Origin: CAWUKT01 sp963923035
Lineage (GTDB): Bacteria > Bacteroidota > Bacteroidia > J057 > JADKCL01
Assembly (NCBI GenBank): GCA_963923035.1
Contig: CAWUKT010000105.1
Span: forward strand, 1 to 22,275
Direction of reading: 5' to 3'
Length of the DNA: 22,275 bases
Numbering within the stretch: the stretch's first letter is position 1; the number at the start of each line of letters is the position of its first letter. The notes beneath the pieces were generated by a model. The model did not search any database. It was not told where the DNA came from and worked only from the letters and a program-made list of their open reading frames with translations. This document shows positions 15,551 to 22,275 of this stretch, in pieces. The translations under genes and the position numbers were made by a program.

Positions 15551-16855
15551 ATGACTGAAACACTCAACTACAAAGTTAAAGACATCACTCTTGCGGACTG
15601 GGGCCGTAAAGAAATTCGCCTTGCTGAAGCAGAAATGCCTGGTCTGATGGCCATTCGCGAGGAATATCGCGACCAGCAGCCCCTGAAAGGTGCCCGCATT
15701 GCAGGTTGTCTTCACATGACCATTCAGACGGCCGTCCTCATCGAGACCCTCGTGGACCTCGGAGCTGAGGTAATGTGGTCGTCCTGCAATATTTTCTCTA
15801 CCCAGGACCACGCTGCTGCCGCCATCGCCAAGGCAGGGGTACCTGTATTCGCCTGGAAAGGCGAGACCGAAGAAGAATACAACTGGTGTATCGAGCAGAC
15901 GCTCTGGTTCGGCGAGGACAAGAAGCCGCTGAACATGATCCTGGACGACGGTGGTGACCTCACCAATGTGGTCCTCGACAAGTACCCGGAACTCGTTCCC
16001 GGTATCCGTGGCATCTCCGAAGAAACCACCACCGGCGTTCACCGTCTCTACGAGCGCCAGAAGGCCGGCACCCTCCCGATGCCCGCCATCAACGTCAACG
16101 ACTCCGTCACCAAGTCCAAGTTTGACAACAAGTACGGCTGCCGCGAATCCCTCGTGGACGCCATCCGTCGCGCGACGGATGTCATGATGGCCGGTAAAGT
16201 TGCTGTTGTCGCCGGTTACGGTGACGTTGGCAAAGGTTCCGCCGAGTCCCTCCGTGGTGCTGGTGCCCGGGTGATCGTGACCGAAATCGATCCGATTTGT
16301 GCCCTTCAGGCTGCCATGGAAGGCTTCGAAGTCAAGCCGATGATCGACGCAGTGGCCGAAGCCGACATCGTTGTGACGGCTACCGGTAACCGCGACGTCG
16401 TCGCTGGCCCGCACTTCCAGAACATGAAGGACAAGACCATCGTCTGTAACATCGGCCACTTCGACAATGAGATCGACATGGCCTGGCTCAACGAGCAGTA
16501 CGGACATACCCAGGACAATATCAAGCCCCAGGTAGACCTTTACAACGTCGACGGCAACGACATTATCGTCCTCGCCGAAGGCCGTCTGGTGAACCTCGGC
16601 TGCGCCACCGGCCACCCGAGCTTCGTGATGTCCAACTCCTTCACGAACCAGACCCTGGCCCAGATCGAGCTCTGGAAGCACCACGACCAGTACGAAAACA
16701 AGGTCTATACCCTTCCCAAGCACCTCGACGAGAAAGTTGCCCGTCTCCACCTGGAGAAGATCGGTGTCCGTTTGGAAACCCTCTCCGACGAGCAGGCTTC
16801 TTATATCAACGTGCCGGTTGAAGGCCCGTACAAGCCTGAGTACTACCGCTATTGA
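15551..16855 (+). CDS. ahcY: S-adenosylhomocysteine hydrolase (adenosylhomocysteinase)
   Basis: Converts S-adenosylhomocysteine to adenosine and homocysteine in the activated methyl cycle; NAD-dependent cytoplasmic tetramer. The 434-aa length is typical. Seen: substrate-domain segments LKGARIAGCLHMTIQTAVLI and EVMWSSCNIFSTQDHAAAAI, the NAD-binding glycine motif GYGDVGKGSA at about 222-231, VNDSVTKSKFDNKYGCRES, GHFDNEIDM, and the diagnostic C-terminus ending KPEYYRY with the Lys and Tyr that reach the neighbouring subunit. The start follows a strong promoter, and codon use is strongly biased to C-ending codons, as expected for a highly expressed gene. Confidence 0.98.
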   Translation: MTETLNYKVKDITLADWGRKEIRLAEAEMPGLMAIREEYRDQQPLKGARIAGCLHMTIQTAVLIETLVDLGAEVMWSSCNIFSTQDHAAAAIAKAGVPVFAWKGETEEEYNWCIEQTLWFGEDKKPLNMILDDGGDLTNVVLDKYPELVPGIRGISEETTTGVHRLYERQKAGTLPMPAINVNDSVTKSKFDNKYGCRESLVDAIRRATDVMMAGKVAVVAGYGDVGKGSAESLRGAGARVIVTEIDPICALQAAMEGFEVKPMIDAVAEADIVVTATGNRDVVAGPHFQNMKDKTIVCNIGHFDNEIDMAWLNEQYGHTQDNIKPQVDLYNVDGNDIIVLAEGRLVNLGCATGHPSFVMSNSFTNQTLAQIELWKHHDQYENKVYTLPKHLDEKVARLHLEKIGVRLETLSDEQASYINVPVEGPYKPEYYRY

Positions 16856-16862
16856 TTTGACT

Positions 16863-16878
16863 TCCGCCGAGAGGCGGA
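16863..16878. repeat. Short hairpin after ahcY
   Basis: TCCGCC, loop GAGA, GGCGGA: a GNRA-type tetraloop stem directly after the stop codon. It may protect the 3' end of the mRNA or assist the terminator just behind it. Confidence 0.5.
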
Positions 16879-16889
16879 TGTGTATACGG

Positions 16890-16918
16890 ACAGCGGGCCA
16901 CCTGTGGTGGCCCGCTGT
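16890..16918 (+). terminator. Intrinsic terminator after ahcY
   Basis: ACAGCGGGCCACC (16890-16902), loop TGT, GGTGGCCCGCTGT (16906-16918): a 13-bp perfect stem followed by an interrupted T tract (TGTGCTTTT). It may also act for the converging minus-strand cluster. Confidence 0.75.
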
Positions 16919-16951
16919 TGTGCTTTTGGGGGGATTTCGAGGGGAAACGGC

Positions 16952-17407
16952 TCAGGAGCTTTTCACATACCGCCCCATCCAAGTCTCCTTCAACGGCACT
17001 TCCCACCGCGCCAGGTCATTCGTCTGGTTCAGAGACGCGTCAAAAACCGTCGTCTCCGGGCCCATATCTCCCTGCGCCAAGGCAGCGGAGACATTGCGGA
17101 AGTCGATGTTGGCGATGGCGCCTTGGGCGTTGCGGTAGAAGATCTGGTCGGGGCCCAGGTGTTGGAGGCCGGCCTGCGTGAGCAGGGATTCGACGCCGCG
17201 GGTCATCGAGTCGATGGAGCAACCGGAGGTGCTGCCCGGTTGGGCCTGGACGATGACGAAACGGCTGTACGCGATCCGGGCCTGGCCCGGAACCGGAGCG
17301 CCGTGGGCCTTCCATTCCGCCGTGAGGCGGTCCAATGCAGATTGCAATTGCGTGGCCGCGGGCTCCGCGATCGGAGTGGCCAATTGGAAAATCCAGTTGT
17401 GTTGCAT
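16952..17407 (-). CDS. Conserved Bacteroidota protein of unknown function, 151 aa
   Basis: Small soluble protein with no signal peptide. Seen: an N-terminal NWIFQLATPI strand, a helix with ALDRLTAEWKAHG, the motif GCSIDSMTRG in mid-protein, and a C-terminal WEVPLKETWMGRYV. This W...AHG / GCSIDS pattern resembles small Bacteroidota proteins often labelled 'ABC transporter ATPase'; no Walker motifs are present here, so that label is not supported. It starts 3 bp after the stop of the upstream gene, so the two are almost certainly cotranscribed and translationally coupled. Confidence 0.82.
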   Translation of the reverse strand: MQHNWIFQLATPIAEPAATQLQSALDRLTAEWKAHGAPVPGQARIAYSRFVIVQAQPGSTSGCSIDSMTRGVESLLTQAGLQHLGPDQIFYRNAQGAIANIDFRNVSAALAQGDMGPETTVFDASLNQTNDLARWEVPLKETWMGRYVKSS

Positions 17408-17410
17408 GAA

Positions 17411-18052
17411 TTATTTCGTTTTGAAGGGGGCTTCCGCCACTGTTTTGTCCAACAAAATTTGGGTGACCTGAAGCAGGTAGCTGTCCCGCCGCAAGTCGCT
17501 GATGTCGAGGTGGTAAATATAGTCACCGGCTTTTTTGAACGGCATGACCTTGGTCATCACCTGCTCGCCGATGCTGTTGTAGATGCGGATCATGAGTTCC
17601 TGGTCCTTGTCGATGGAATACTCGAGGACGAGCCGCCGCGAGTCATCGAATTCCAGGGCTTCCAGGTCGACTTCGATGGAATAGTTTTCCAATTCGAATT
17701 CCGAGAGGATTTCGCTGCTACCGCGTTTGTCCATTTGGCGAATGCGGTAAAAGTGAAAGGTATCGTCTTTCTTGTCGACGAATTTGTACTCCGAGTGGCG
17801 GGAGGAATTGCCTTTTGACTTCACCCGACCCCGAATCCGCCAATCCTGTCCGTCGGCGCTGGCCTCAATGACAAAATCGCAGGGGGCTTTTTCCCATTCG
17901 GTACTCCACTGGACGAAGATTTCGTGGTAATAAATCCGTCCCTCAGCATAGATCAATTTGACCTCAATCCCATCCGGACCGGTGGCATGCAAGGCCGGTG
18001 CCAGTCCAAGGAACAACAGTACAAACAACCCCAATTGGTGTATCGATCTCAT
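17411..18052 (-). CDS. Secreted protein with T9SS-like C-terminal domain, 213 aa
   Basis: From the ATG at 18052 the protein has a signal peptide (MRSIHQLGLFVLLFLGLAPA), a beta-sandwich region resembling a fibronectin-type fold (ADGQDWRIRGRVKSKG, FHFYRIRQMDKRG) and a C-terminal segment IRIYNSIGEQVMTKV ... YIYHLDISDLRRDSYLLQV. The latter is typical of T9SS type A sorting domains in spacing and motifs. The final residues (VAEAPFKTK) are longer and less canonical than usual, so secretion by T9SS is likely but not certain. In-frame residues before 18052 are not signal-like and were excluded. It lies between a glycosyltransferase (67 bp upstream) and a 151-aa conserved gene (3 bp downstream). Confidence 0.85.
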   Translation of the reverse strand: MRSIHQLGLFVLLFLGLAPALHATGPDGIEVKLIYAEGRIYYHEIFVQWSTEWEKAPCDFVIEASADGQDWRIRGRVKSKGNSSRHSEYKFVDKKDDTFHFYRIRQMDKRGSSEILSEFELENYSIEVDLEALEFDDSRRLVLEYSIDKDQELMIRIYNSIGEQVMTKVMPFKKAGDYIYHLDISDLRRDSYLLQVTQILLDKTVAEAPFKTK

Positions 18053-18119
18053 AGTTATCCACAATTGTTCTTTCAAAATGTGCAAAAAGGTCGAAAAATT
18101 CAACTTCGGGTCTCGAAAA

Positions 18120-19244
18120 TTATCCCCGTTCGGCCATATAAGCAAGCATCCTGCGGGCCTGGGCCTGAGGTCCGTAGTGATCAAGGGCCCATTTTCGGCC
18201 CGCCTGACCGATCTCAAGGAGCCGGGCATGGTCCTGCAAGATCTCCAGTGCTTCGGCCGGCTGCTCCAGGTCCACGCCCAAATAATGCTGGCCGGGAACC
18301 GGGTATTCAGGCAGGATCACCTTGTACTTTTTCAAATCTACCTGAATTGCCACACTTGCATTTGCGAAAGTTTCCCAAAAGCGCCAGGAATCCCATTGGT
18401 ACAGGCGGTAGACGTGTTTTTTGGCCAGCCCCACCTTCTTGGCGAGGTTTTGCATCCGCCCAATCGAAGCGGCACTCTGGACAAAGTAGTTGGCGATTTT
18501 GAAGGCCGGCCAATTCCAAAACCAGGGCCGGATATAGAAAACGCCCCCGAAACAAGCCGTCGCCGCACTGCCCCCAATCCGCTGGTTATAGCCCCGGCTG
18601 TGCCGCCCCGCACTCTGGTACACGCAATATTTGACGTAATCCGTTTCATTCTCCCAGCCCTTCCATTCGTCCATCTCCCGCGTCGTATCGATCATTTCCT
18701 CCGGCAACCGATCAAAAATCCGTTCCTGCCCCAGCCGTCGAACCGAGTGGGAATTGCGGTAGTTGACACAGATGCGGGGGGCTTTGGGGAGGTCGGGAAA
18801 TGCGAGGTCGATGATGTGCTGGGAAACGCCGTAGGCCCAGGGCCGGAAATGATCGGGGTAGGGGATGTCCTCGTATTGGTGGAGGAGAATGAGGTCAAAC
18901 CGGTCGTAATGAGACTTGAGACGGTGAATATTGTACTGGTGGGCGAGGCCGTCGCCGGTATGGATATAGGCCTTTTTCCCGGGCAATTCGAAGAACCCAT
19001 CGGGAAATTGCTGGTTGCCGTAGCTCAGGTAATGTTCGGAAATGACCACCCAATCAAAATCGGCGGGCGAGGCATCCGGATCGTGTTGGAAGAGGAATGA
19101 GCCATCGGGTTGCCGCCAATAATCGGTCGAGGCCCCAAACTCGATGCCCATTTGCTGGAGTCCCTGGGCCAGGCTGATGGCGTTGTGTTGGTAGCCGCCA
19201 TTTTCGAGGGGCAGAATGAAGAAATATACCGAAGGGGTGCGCAT
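18120..19244 (-). CDS. Glycosyltransferase-like protein (GT-B, CgeB/family-1-like)
   Basis: 374-aa cytoplasmic protein. Seen: an N-terminal Rossmann-type start SVYFFILPLENGGYQHNAIS (from residue 5), the strand DFDWVVISEHYLSYG, a middle DLILLHQYEDIP, and a C-terminal donor-binding-like half with WRFWETFANASVAIQVDLKK, followed by an E-containing segment and a final helix LLEIGQAGRKWALDHYGP typical of GT-B enzymes. It probably transfers a sugar to a surface glycan or protein; donor and acceptor unknown. The ATG at 19244 was chosen because the strand begins directly after it. A perfect -7 element (TATCTTTG, minus strand, 19251-19258) would place the mRNA start almost at the ATG, implying a leaderless or very short leader. 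Confidence 0.75.
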   Translation of the reverse strand: MRTPSVYFFILPLENGGYQHNAISLAQGLQQMGIEFGASTDYWRQPDGSFLFQHDPDASPADFDWVVISEHYLSYGNQQFPDGFFELPGKKAYIHTGDGLAHQYNIHRLKSHYDRFDLILLHQYEDIPYPDHFRPWAYGVSQHIIDLAFPDLPKAPRICVNYRNSHSVRRLGQERIFDRLPEEMIDTTREMDEWKGWENETDYVKYCVYQSAGRHSRGYNQRIGGSAATACFGGVFYIRPWFWNWPAFKIANYFVQSAASIGRMQNLAKKVGLAKKHVYRLYQWDSWRFWETFANASVAIQVDLKKYKVILPEYPVPGQHYLGVDLEQPAEALEILQDHARLLEIGQAGRKWALDHYGPQAQARRMLAYMAERG

Positions 19245-19250
19245 GGAGGG

Positions 19251-19258
19251 CAAAGATA
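19251..19258 (-). promoter_or_regulatory. -7 element upstream of the glycosyltransferase-like gene
   Basis: The minus strand reads TATCTTTG (TAnnTTTG). The -33 position has no good TTTG. Expected start is within a few bases of the ATG at 19244. Confidence 0.4.
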
Positions 19259-19328
19259 GTAAAAGGAATTGGAGGGAAGGAGGGGGGCAATGGTTGAATC
19301 TCGGGGCAAAAAAGTGGAGATTTGTCCC

Positions 19329-19751
19329 ATGGCAATTTGGCACGATAACTATACTGTAGAGCAGATCACCGCGAATTCAGGCAAGAAAATGCTGGAGTAT
19401 CTGGACATTCGGTTCGAGGAAATCGGGGACGATTACCTTCTGGGATCGATGCCGGTGGACCACCGGACCCAGCAGCCCTTCGGAATTTTCCACGGCGGAG
19501 CTTCTTGCGTGCTGGCCGAATCCATCGGCAGCGTCGCCGCCAACCTGGTGGTCGATCCCAAGACGCACTACTGCCTCGGCCTCGACATCAACGCCAATCA
19601 CCTCAAGGCTGTCCGCTCCGGACGCGTCTACGCCAAGGCCACCCCGGTCCACATCGGACGCAGCACCCAGGTCTGGCAGATCATTCTCACCGATGAATCG
19701 GAAAGAAAAATCGCCATTTCCCGCCTCACCATGGCGGTCATGCAGCACTGA
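19329..19751 (+). CDS. Hotdog-fold acyl-CoA thioesterase, MenI/YdiI-like
   Basis: 140-aa cytoplasmic thioesterase of the PaaI/YdiI group. It aligns along its length with my recollection of E. coli YdiI (MenI), which hydrolyses 1,4-dihydroxy-2-naphthoyl-CoA in menaquinone synthesis: MPVDHRTQQPFGIFHGGASC matches MPVDSRTKQPFGLLHGGASV, and LDINANHLKAVRSGRV matches LEINANHVRSAREGRV. The catalytic Glu is Glu64 in HGGASCVLAES. Menaquinone is the usual quinone of Bacteroidota, so that role is plausible; broad acyl-CoA activity is also common. The ATG at 19329 was chosen because it aligns with the YdiI start; the upstream ATG at 19269 adds 20 non-homologous residues. It is divergent from the glycosyltransferase gene across 84 bp. 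Confidence 0.92.
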   Translation: MAIWHDNYTVEQITANSGKKMLEYLDIRFEEIGDDYLLGSMPVDHRTQQPFGIFHGGASCVLAESIGSVAANLVVDPKTHYCLGLDINANHLKAVRSGRVYAKATPVHIGRSTQVWQIILTDESERKIAISRLTMAVMQH

Positions 19752-20010
19752 GAAGTAATTTCAACCCTGTTTTTGAATCCCCATCTGAATCCTTTTTCAA
19801 GGGCTCTGAAGGGATATTATGGCAATTTTTTGTTCTTCAAACCCCTTCAAACTGCGTAACCCAGAGCCGTTTGTTGTGTTGGGAAAGCAAATCGATTGTG
19901 GCACCTTTGAAATGTATCCAGTAAGCAATCGTTCTTTCCAGACCCACTTGGTAGTATATTTTTTCATACCGACGCCAACGGTCAGTGTAACTGACCATTG
20001 CGCAACAAAC

Positions 20011-20031
20011 CTCCCGATTTTGGGAGCTTTT
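20011..20031 (+). terminator. Small intrinsic terminator-like hairpin
   Basis: CTCCC (20011-20015), loop GATTTT, GGGAG (20022-20026), then CTTTTT. The short 5-bp stem and lack of an obvious gene upstream make its role unclear. Confidence 0.5.
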
Positions 20032-20092
20032 TGAGCCCAATTCATTTTTTTTCACAATCCGATTCCGTCGGAAAGTGTCAGCAGCAAGAATT

Positions 20093-20122
20093 CCCCCGGT
20101 TCTTTTTTGGGCCGGGGGTTTC
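20093..20122 (+). terminator. GC-rich terminator-like hairpin upstream of the last gene
   Basis: CCCCCGG (20093-20099) pairs with CCGGGGG (20112-20118); the loop contains a T-run, and TTTCTC follows. It insulates the last gene from upstream transcription. Confidence 0.55.
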
Positions 20123-20193
20123 TCATTCCTAGGCCATGCGGAAGTGACCAAAAACCATTAGATTCACGTAGAATGATCTGAATTTTGGTTCCC

Positions 20194-22215
20194 ATGAAAT
20201 CGTTTTTGTTCACCCTCTTCCTGCTATTGCTTTCATTTCCCCTGTTCACCCAAAGCCCCAACTGCATGCAAATTGGGGTCGGACTCGAAGGGCCGGCCTA
20301 TTGGTCCAATGGGGAAAATCCCTTCATTGACCAGATGAAATGGCGCGGCGGCTGGCTCTCCTTCAATGCCTCCGGCTCGTCCCCCTGGAATACCCAGCTC
20401 AGCGACGAGGTCGCCTACGACGCCGATGGCTACCCAAATGCCGGCATTCCGGCCTCCACATCGGGCGGCCTCCAAAAACTCCGCCTGATGGTCTCCGCCA
20501 ACCACCGCGTCCCCAACCAACAATTTGTGTTCCTCTACGATGGCTACGGCGAGTTCACCTTCAACGGTTTCCAGGTCGATTCCACCGCCCCGGGCCGCAT
20601 TGTGGTGACCGTCACCGGGACCGGCAATGTCTGGATGCACCTCGATTCCAGCTCCGCCGCGCCGAACCACGCCCGCAATTTTCGCCTGGTGCCGCTCGGT
20701 CAGGAAGCGACCTACGAAGCGGAGATGTTCCGGCCTCCCTTCCTCGAAAAACTAGACCCTTTCTACGCCATCCGCTTCATGGATTGGTTCCACACGAACA
20801 ACAGTCCCGTCATGACCTGGGACATGCGCTCGACGCCGATGTCCTATTCGCAGGCGGATTCGGCGGGCGTCTGCTACGAGTACGCCATTGCCCTGTGCAA
20901 CCAGACCCAGAAACATGCCTGGGTGACCGTTCCGCACCTGGCGGACAGCATCTACATCACCCGCATGGCCGAGATGTGGCACGATTCCCTGGATCAGGGA
21001 TTGGACGTGTGGCTGGAATACTCGAATGAGACCTGGAACTGGCAATTTGCCCAGGCGCAATGGATCATCCAGCAGACCGGGGCCTATCCGGCGCACTGGC
21101 CGCTGAATACGGAATACGATCCCAACCACAATTTTGCGTGGAATTCGGGGATCAAGTCCAAGCGCATCTTTCGGATTTGGCGGAATGTCTGGGGCGCCGA
21201 TAGTCTGCGGGTGAAGCGGGTGCTGGGGACGCAAGCCGCCTGGCCCCAGGCGGTGGCCTACGGCAACATCGAAGGGGCCGACTACCAATACGATTACCTC
21301 TGCCCGACCTGGTACTTTGGCATTTCTCCGACCGAAGCCAATGCCTTTGATTCCACCACGACCGCCCTCCAGGTCATCGATTCCTGCCGCAAGGGCTTTT
21401 TCGAAGACCTCCTCCCCAACTTCAAACTCCACTACCAGATCGTGGATTCTTTCGGTGGGAAGGTCGCCCACTACGAGGGCGGCCAGCACATTTCGGCCTA
21501 CGGGAATTGGGGGGCTCCGGCGCTCCAGGCCTTCTACGATGCGCAGGACCATCCGGCCATGTACCAGCTTTACGACGACGTGCTGGACTCGCTGCGGGAA
21601 TGGGGGAGTGAATTGGCGATGGCGTTTGTATTGGGTGGGGAAAATAGCGTTTACGGGTCTTGGGGGCATATCCGCCGGGTGGACTCGGCGGCCAGCATGG
21701 CCTATTCGCCCAAGTACCTGGCCTTGTTGGACAACCTGCTGCCGGAGCCTGCGCCCGATTTAGGCGGCGATACGACGATCTGCAATGGAGACCAGCTCAC
21801 GCTGGATCCGGGCATTTTCCCCGCCTACCAATGGTCGACGGGCAGCAGCAATCCCACCATTTCAGTGGACACGGCCGGGACCTACTCCGTGGTCGTGACC
21901 GATGCCAATGGCTGCACGGCGGAGGATTCGATCCTCGTGGGCGTCGATGTCTGCACCTGGGTGGATCCCGGGTCTCAGTTATCCGTTCAGGTATTCCCCA
22001 ATCCGACCGTAGAGATGCTCCGGATTCGGACGGTCGATGCTGGATGTGGGGCTTTGCAGGTGCGGATTTGGGATGGAGCGGGGAAAAGGGTCTTGGAAAA
22101 AGAAATGAATGGGGAGGGAGGCGCAATTTCCGTGGGGCATCTGGCCCGGGGGAATTATGTGGTGGAGGTCCACCACTGCGGGACCGTTTCCCGGGTGAAG
22201 ATCCTGCACCGGTAA
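20194..22215 (+). CDS. Secreted carbohydrate-binding-like protein with Ig-like domain and T9SS signal
   Basis: 673-aa surface or secreted protein. Seen: a signal peptide (MKSFLFTLFLLLLSFPLFTQ); a large region at about 25-510 with a beta-rich N-terminal part (WRGGWLSFNASG, VTVTGTGNVWMHLD) and an enzyme-like part containing LDVWLEYSNETWNWQFAQAQ (Glu275), as in proteins annotated as cellulose-binding or glycoside-hydrolase-like; then an Ig-like/PKD-like domain at about 520-595 (DTTICNGDQLTLD, YQWSTGSSNPTI, TYSVVVTDANGCTAEDSI); and a T9SS type A sorting domain at about 600-673 (VQVFPNPTVEMLRIR, GNYVVEVHHCGTVSRVKIL). A role in polysaccharide binding or degradation outside the cell is likely; catalysis is not proven. 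I chose the ATG at 20194 over an upstream TTG. Confidence 0.88.
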   Translation: MKSFLFTLFLLLLSFPLFTQSPNCMQIGVGLEGPAYWSNGENPFIDQMKWRGGWLSFNASGSSPWNTQLSDEVAYDADGYPNAGIPASTSGGLQKLRLMVSANHRVPNQQFVFLYDGYGEFTFNGFQVDSTAPGRIVVTVTGTGNVWMHLDSSSAAPNHARNFRLVPLGQEATYEAEMFRPPFLEKLDPFYAIRFMDWFHTNNSPVMTWDMRSTPMSYSQADSAGVCYEYAIALCNQTQKHAWVTVPHLADSIYITRMAEMWHDSLDQGLDVWLEYSNETWNWQFAQAQWIIQQTGAYPAHWPLNTEYDPNHNFAWNSGIKSKRIFRIWRNVWGADSLRVKRVLGTQAAWPQAVAYGNIEGADYQYDYLCPTWYFGISPTEANAFDSTTTALQVIDSCRKGFFEDLLPNFKLHYQIVDSFGGKVAHYEGGQHISAYGNWGAPALQAFYDAQDHPAMYQLYDDVLDSLREWGSELAMAFVLGGENSVYGSWGHIRRVDSAASMAYSPKYLALLDNLLPEPAPDLGGDTTICNGDQLTLDPGIFPAYQWSTGSSNPTISVDTAGTYSVVVTDANGCTAEDSILVGVDVCTWVDPGSQLSVQVFPNPTVEMLRIRTVDAGCGALQVRIWDGAGKRVLEKEMNGEGGAISVGHLARGNYVVEVHHCGTVSRVKILHR

Positions 22216-22221
22216 CATATA

Positions 22222-22256
22222 AGAGGCCGTCTCATAACCACGAGGCGGCCTCTTTC
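22222..22256 (+). terminator. Intrinsic terminator after the last gene
   Basis: AGAGGCCGTCTC (22222-22233) pairs with GAGGCGGCCTCT (22242-22253) with one wobble; loop ATAACCAC; followed by TTTCGATTT. Confidence 0.8.
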
Positions 22257-22275
22257 GATTTACCCCCGGTCAGTT

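Larger units (their letters stand above)
19752..20193. other. Gene-poor, AT-richer intergenic stretch with possible gene debris
   Basis: No convincing gene in about 440 bp. Several short frames overlap on both strands. Minus-strand fragments such as SYTDRWRRYEKIYYQ and GFEEQKIAI lie in different frames. They faintly recall the C-terminal part of IS1-type transposases, which would need frameshifts. Composition is visibly more AT-rich than the flanking genes. The stretch also holds a hairpin (GGTCAG 19980-19985 with CTGACC 19991-19996) and two terminator-like structures, listed separately. The transposon reading is only a weak inference. Confidence 0.35.

Noticed and set aside
15542..16750. 402-aa minus-strand frame over ahcY
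   Set aside because: Antisense shadow of a clearly recognised, highly expressed enzyme gene.
16952..17407. ABC transporter ATPase label for the 151-aa protein
   Set aside because: There is no Walker A, Walker B or signature motif; the label appears to be an inherited misannotation.
17958..19100. 380-aa plus-strand frame over the glycosyltransferase-like gene
   Set aside because: The minus-strand product has coherent fold-like segments; the plus-strand translation is Pro/Gly/Arg-rich shadow sequence.

Overview
The window looks like a chromosomal segment of a fairly GC-rich member of the Bacteroidota. The evidence is: type IX secretion (T9SS) C-terminal sorting domains on several secreted proteins; a Rho factor with the long Arg/Glu/Gln/Gly-rich N-terminal extension typical of this phylum; few Shine-Dalgarno sites; and TAnnTTTG-type -7 promoter elements, with complete TTTG-N20-TAnnTTTG spacing before the S-adenosylhomocysteinase gene. 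A Saprospiria-like lineage is plausible but cannot be fixed from this sequence alone. Gene density is high, most genes are single units or short operons, and strong intrinsic terminators lie between many of them.

Layout. Positions 1-1409: 3' part of rho. 1469-2476 (minus): AraC-type regulator, divergent from a SRPBCC lipid-binding-fold protein at 2594-3031. 3041-3208 (minus): very small lipoprotein. 3399-5360: secreted protein of unknown function with an internal repeat. 5418-6866 (minus): RtcR-like sigma54 activator with a CARF-type sensor. 6867-7236: intergenic region with a consensus sigma54 promoter, a structured leader or small RNA of about 235 nt, and a strong intrinsic terminator. 7237-8661: Ro60-like (DUF2828/TROVE-type plus vWA) protein. 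8662-9184: no convincing gene, but two perfect hairpins and a strictly 21-bp-periodic array. 9185-9841 (minus): NUDIX hydrolase. 10043-11722: T9SS cargo. 11899-15363: very large secreted TraB/GumN-type protein. 15551-16855: ahcY. 16952-19244 (minus): a probable three-gene cluster with a glycosyltransferase, a small T9SS-like secreted protein and a conserved 151-aa protein. 19329-19751: MenI/YdiI-type hotdog thioesterase. 19752-20193: AT-richer, gene-poor stretch with terminators and possible gene debris. 20194-22215: secreted carbohydrate-binding-like protein with an Ig-like domain and a T9SS signal.

The most interesting unit is 5418-9066. An RtcR-family activator, a family known to sense RNA damage and switch on RNA repair, faces away from a sigma54 promoter. 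That promoter can drive only the structured RNA and, by read-through of its terminator, the Ro60-like gene. No rtcB or rtcA is present. This suggests a damage-induced Ro-like ribonucleoprotein module in which a non-coding RNA and its presumed protein partner share one sigma54 promoter. The phased 21-bp array directly downstream is unexplained. The remaining genes are mostly housekeeping or cell-surface functions with no obvious link to this module.
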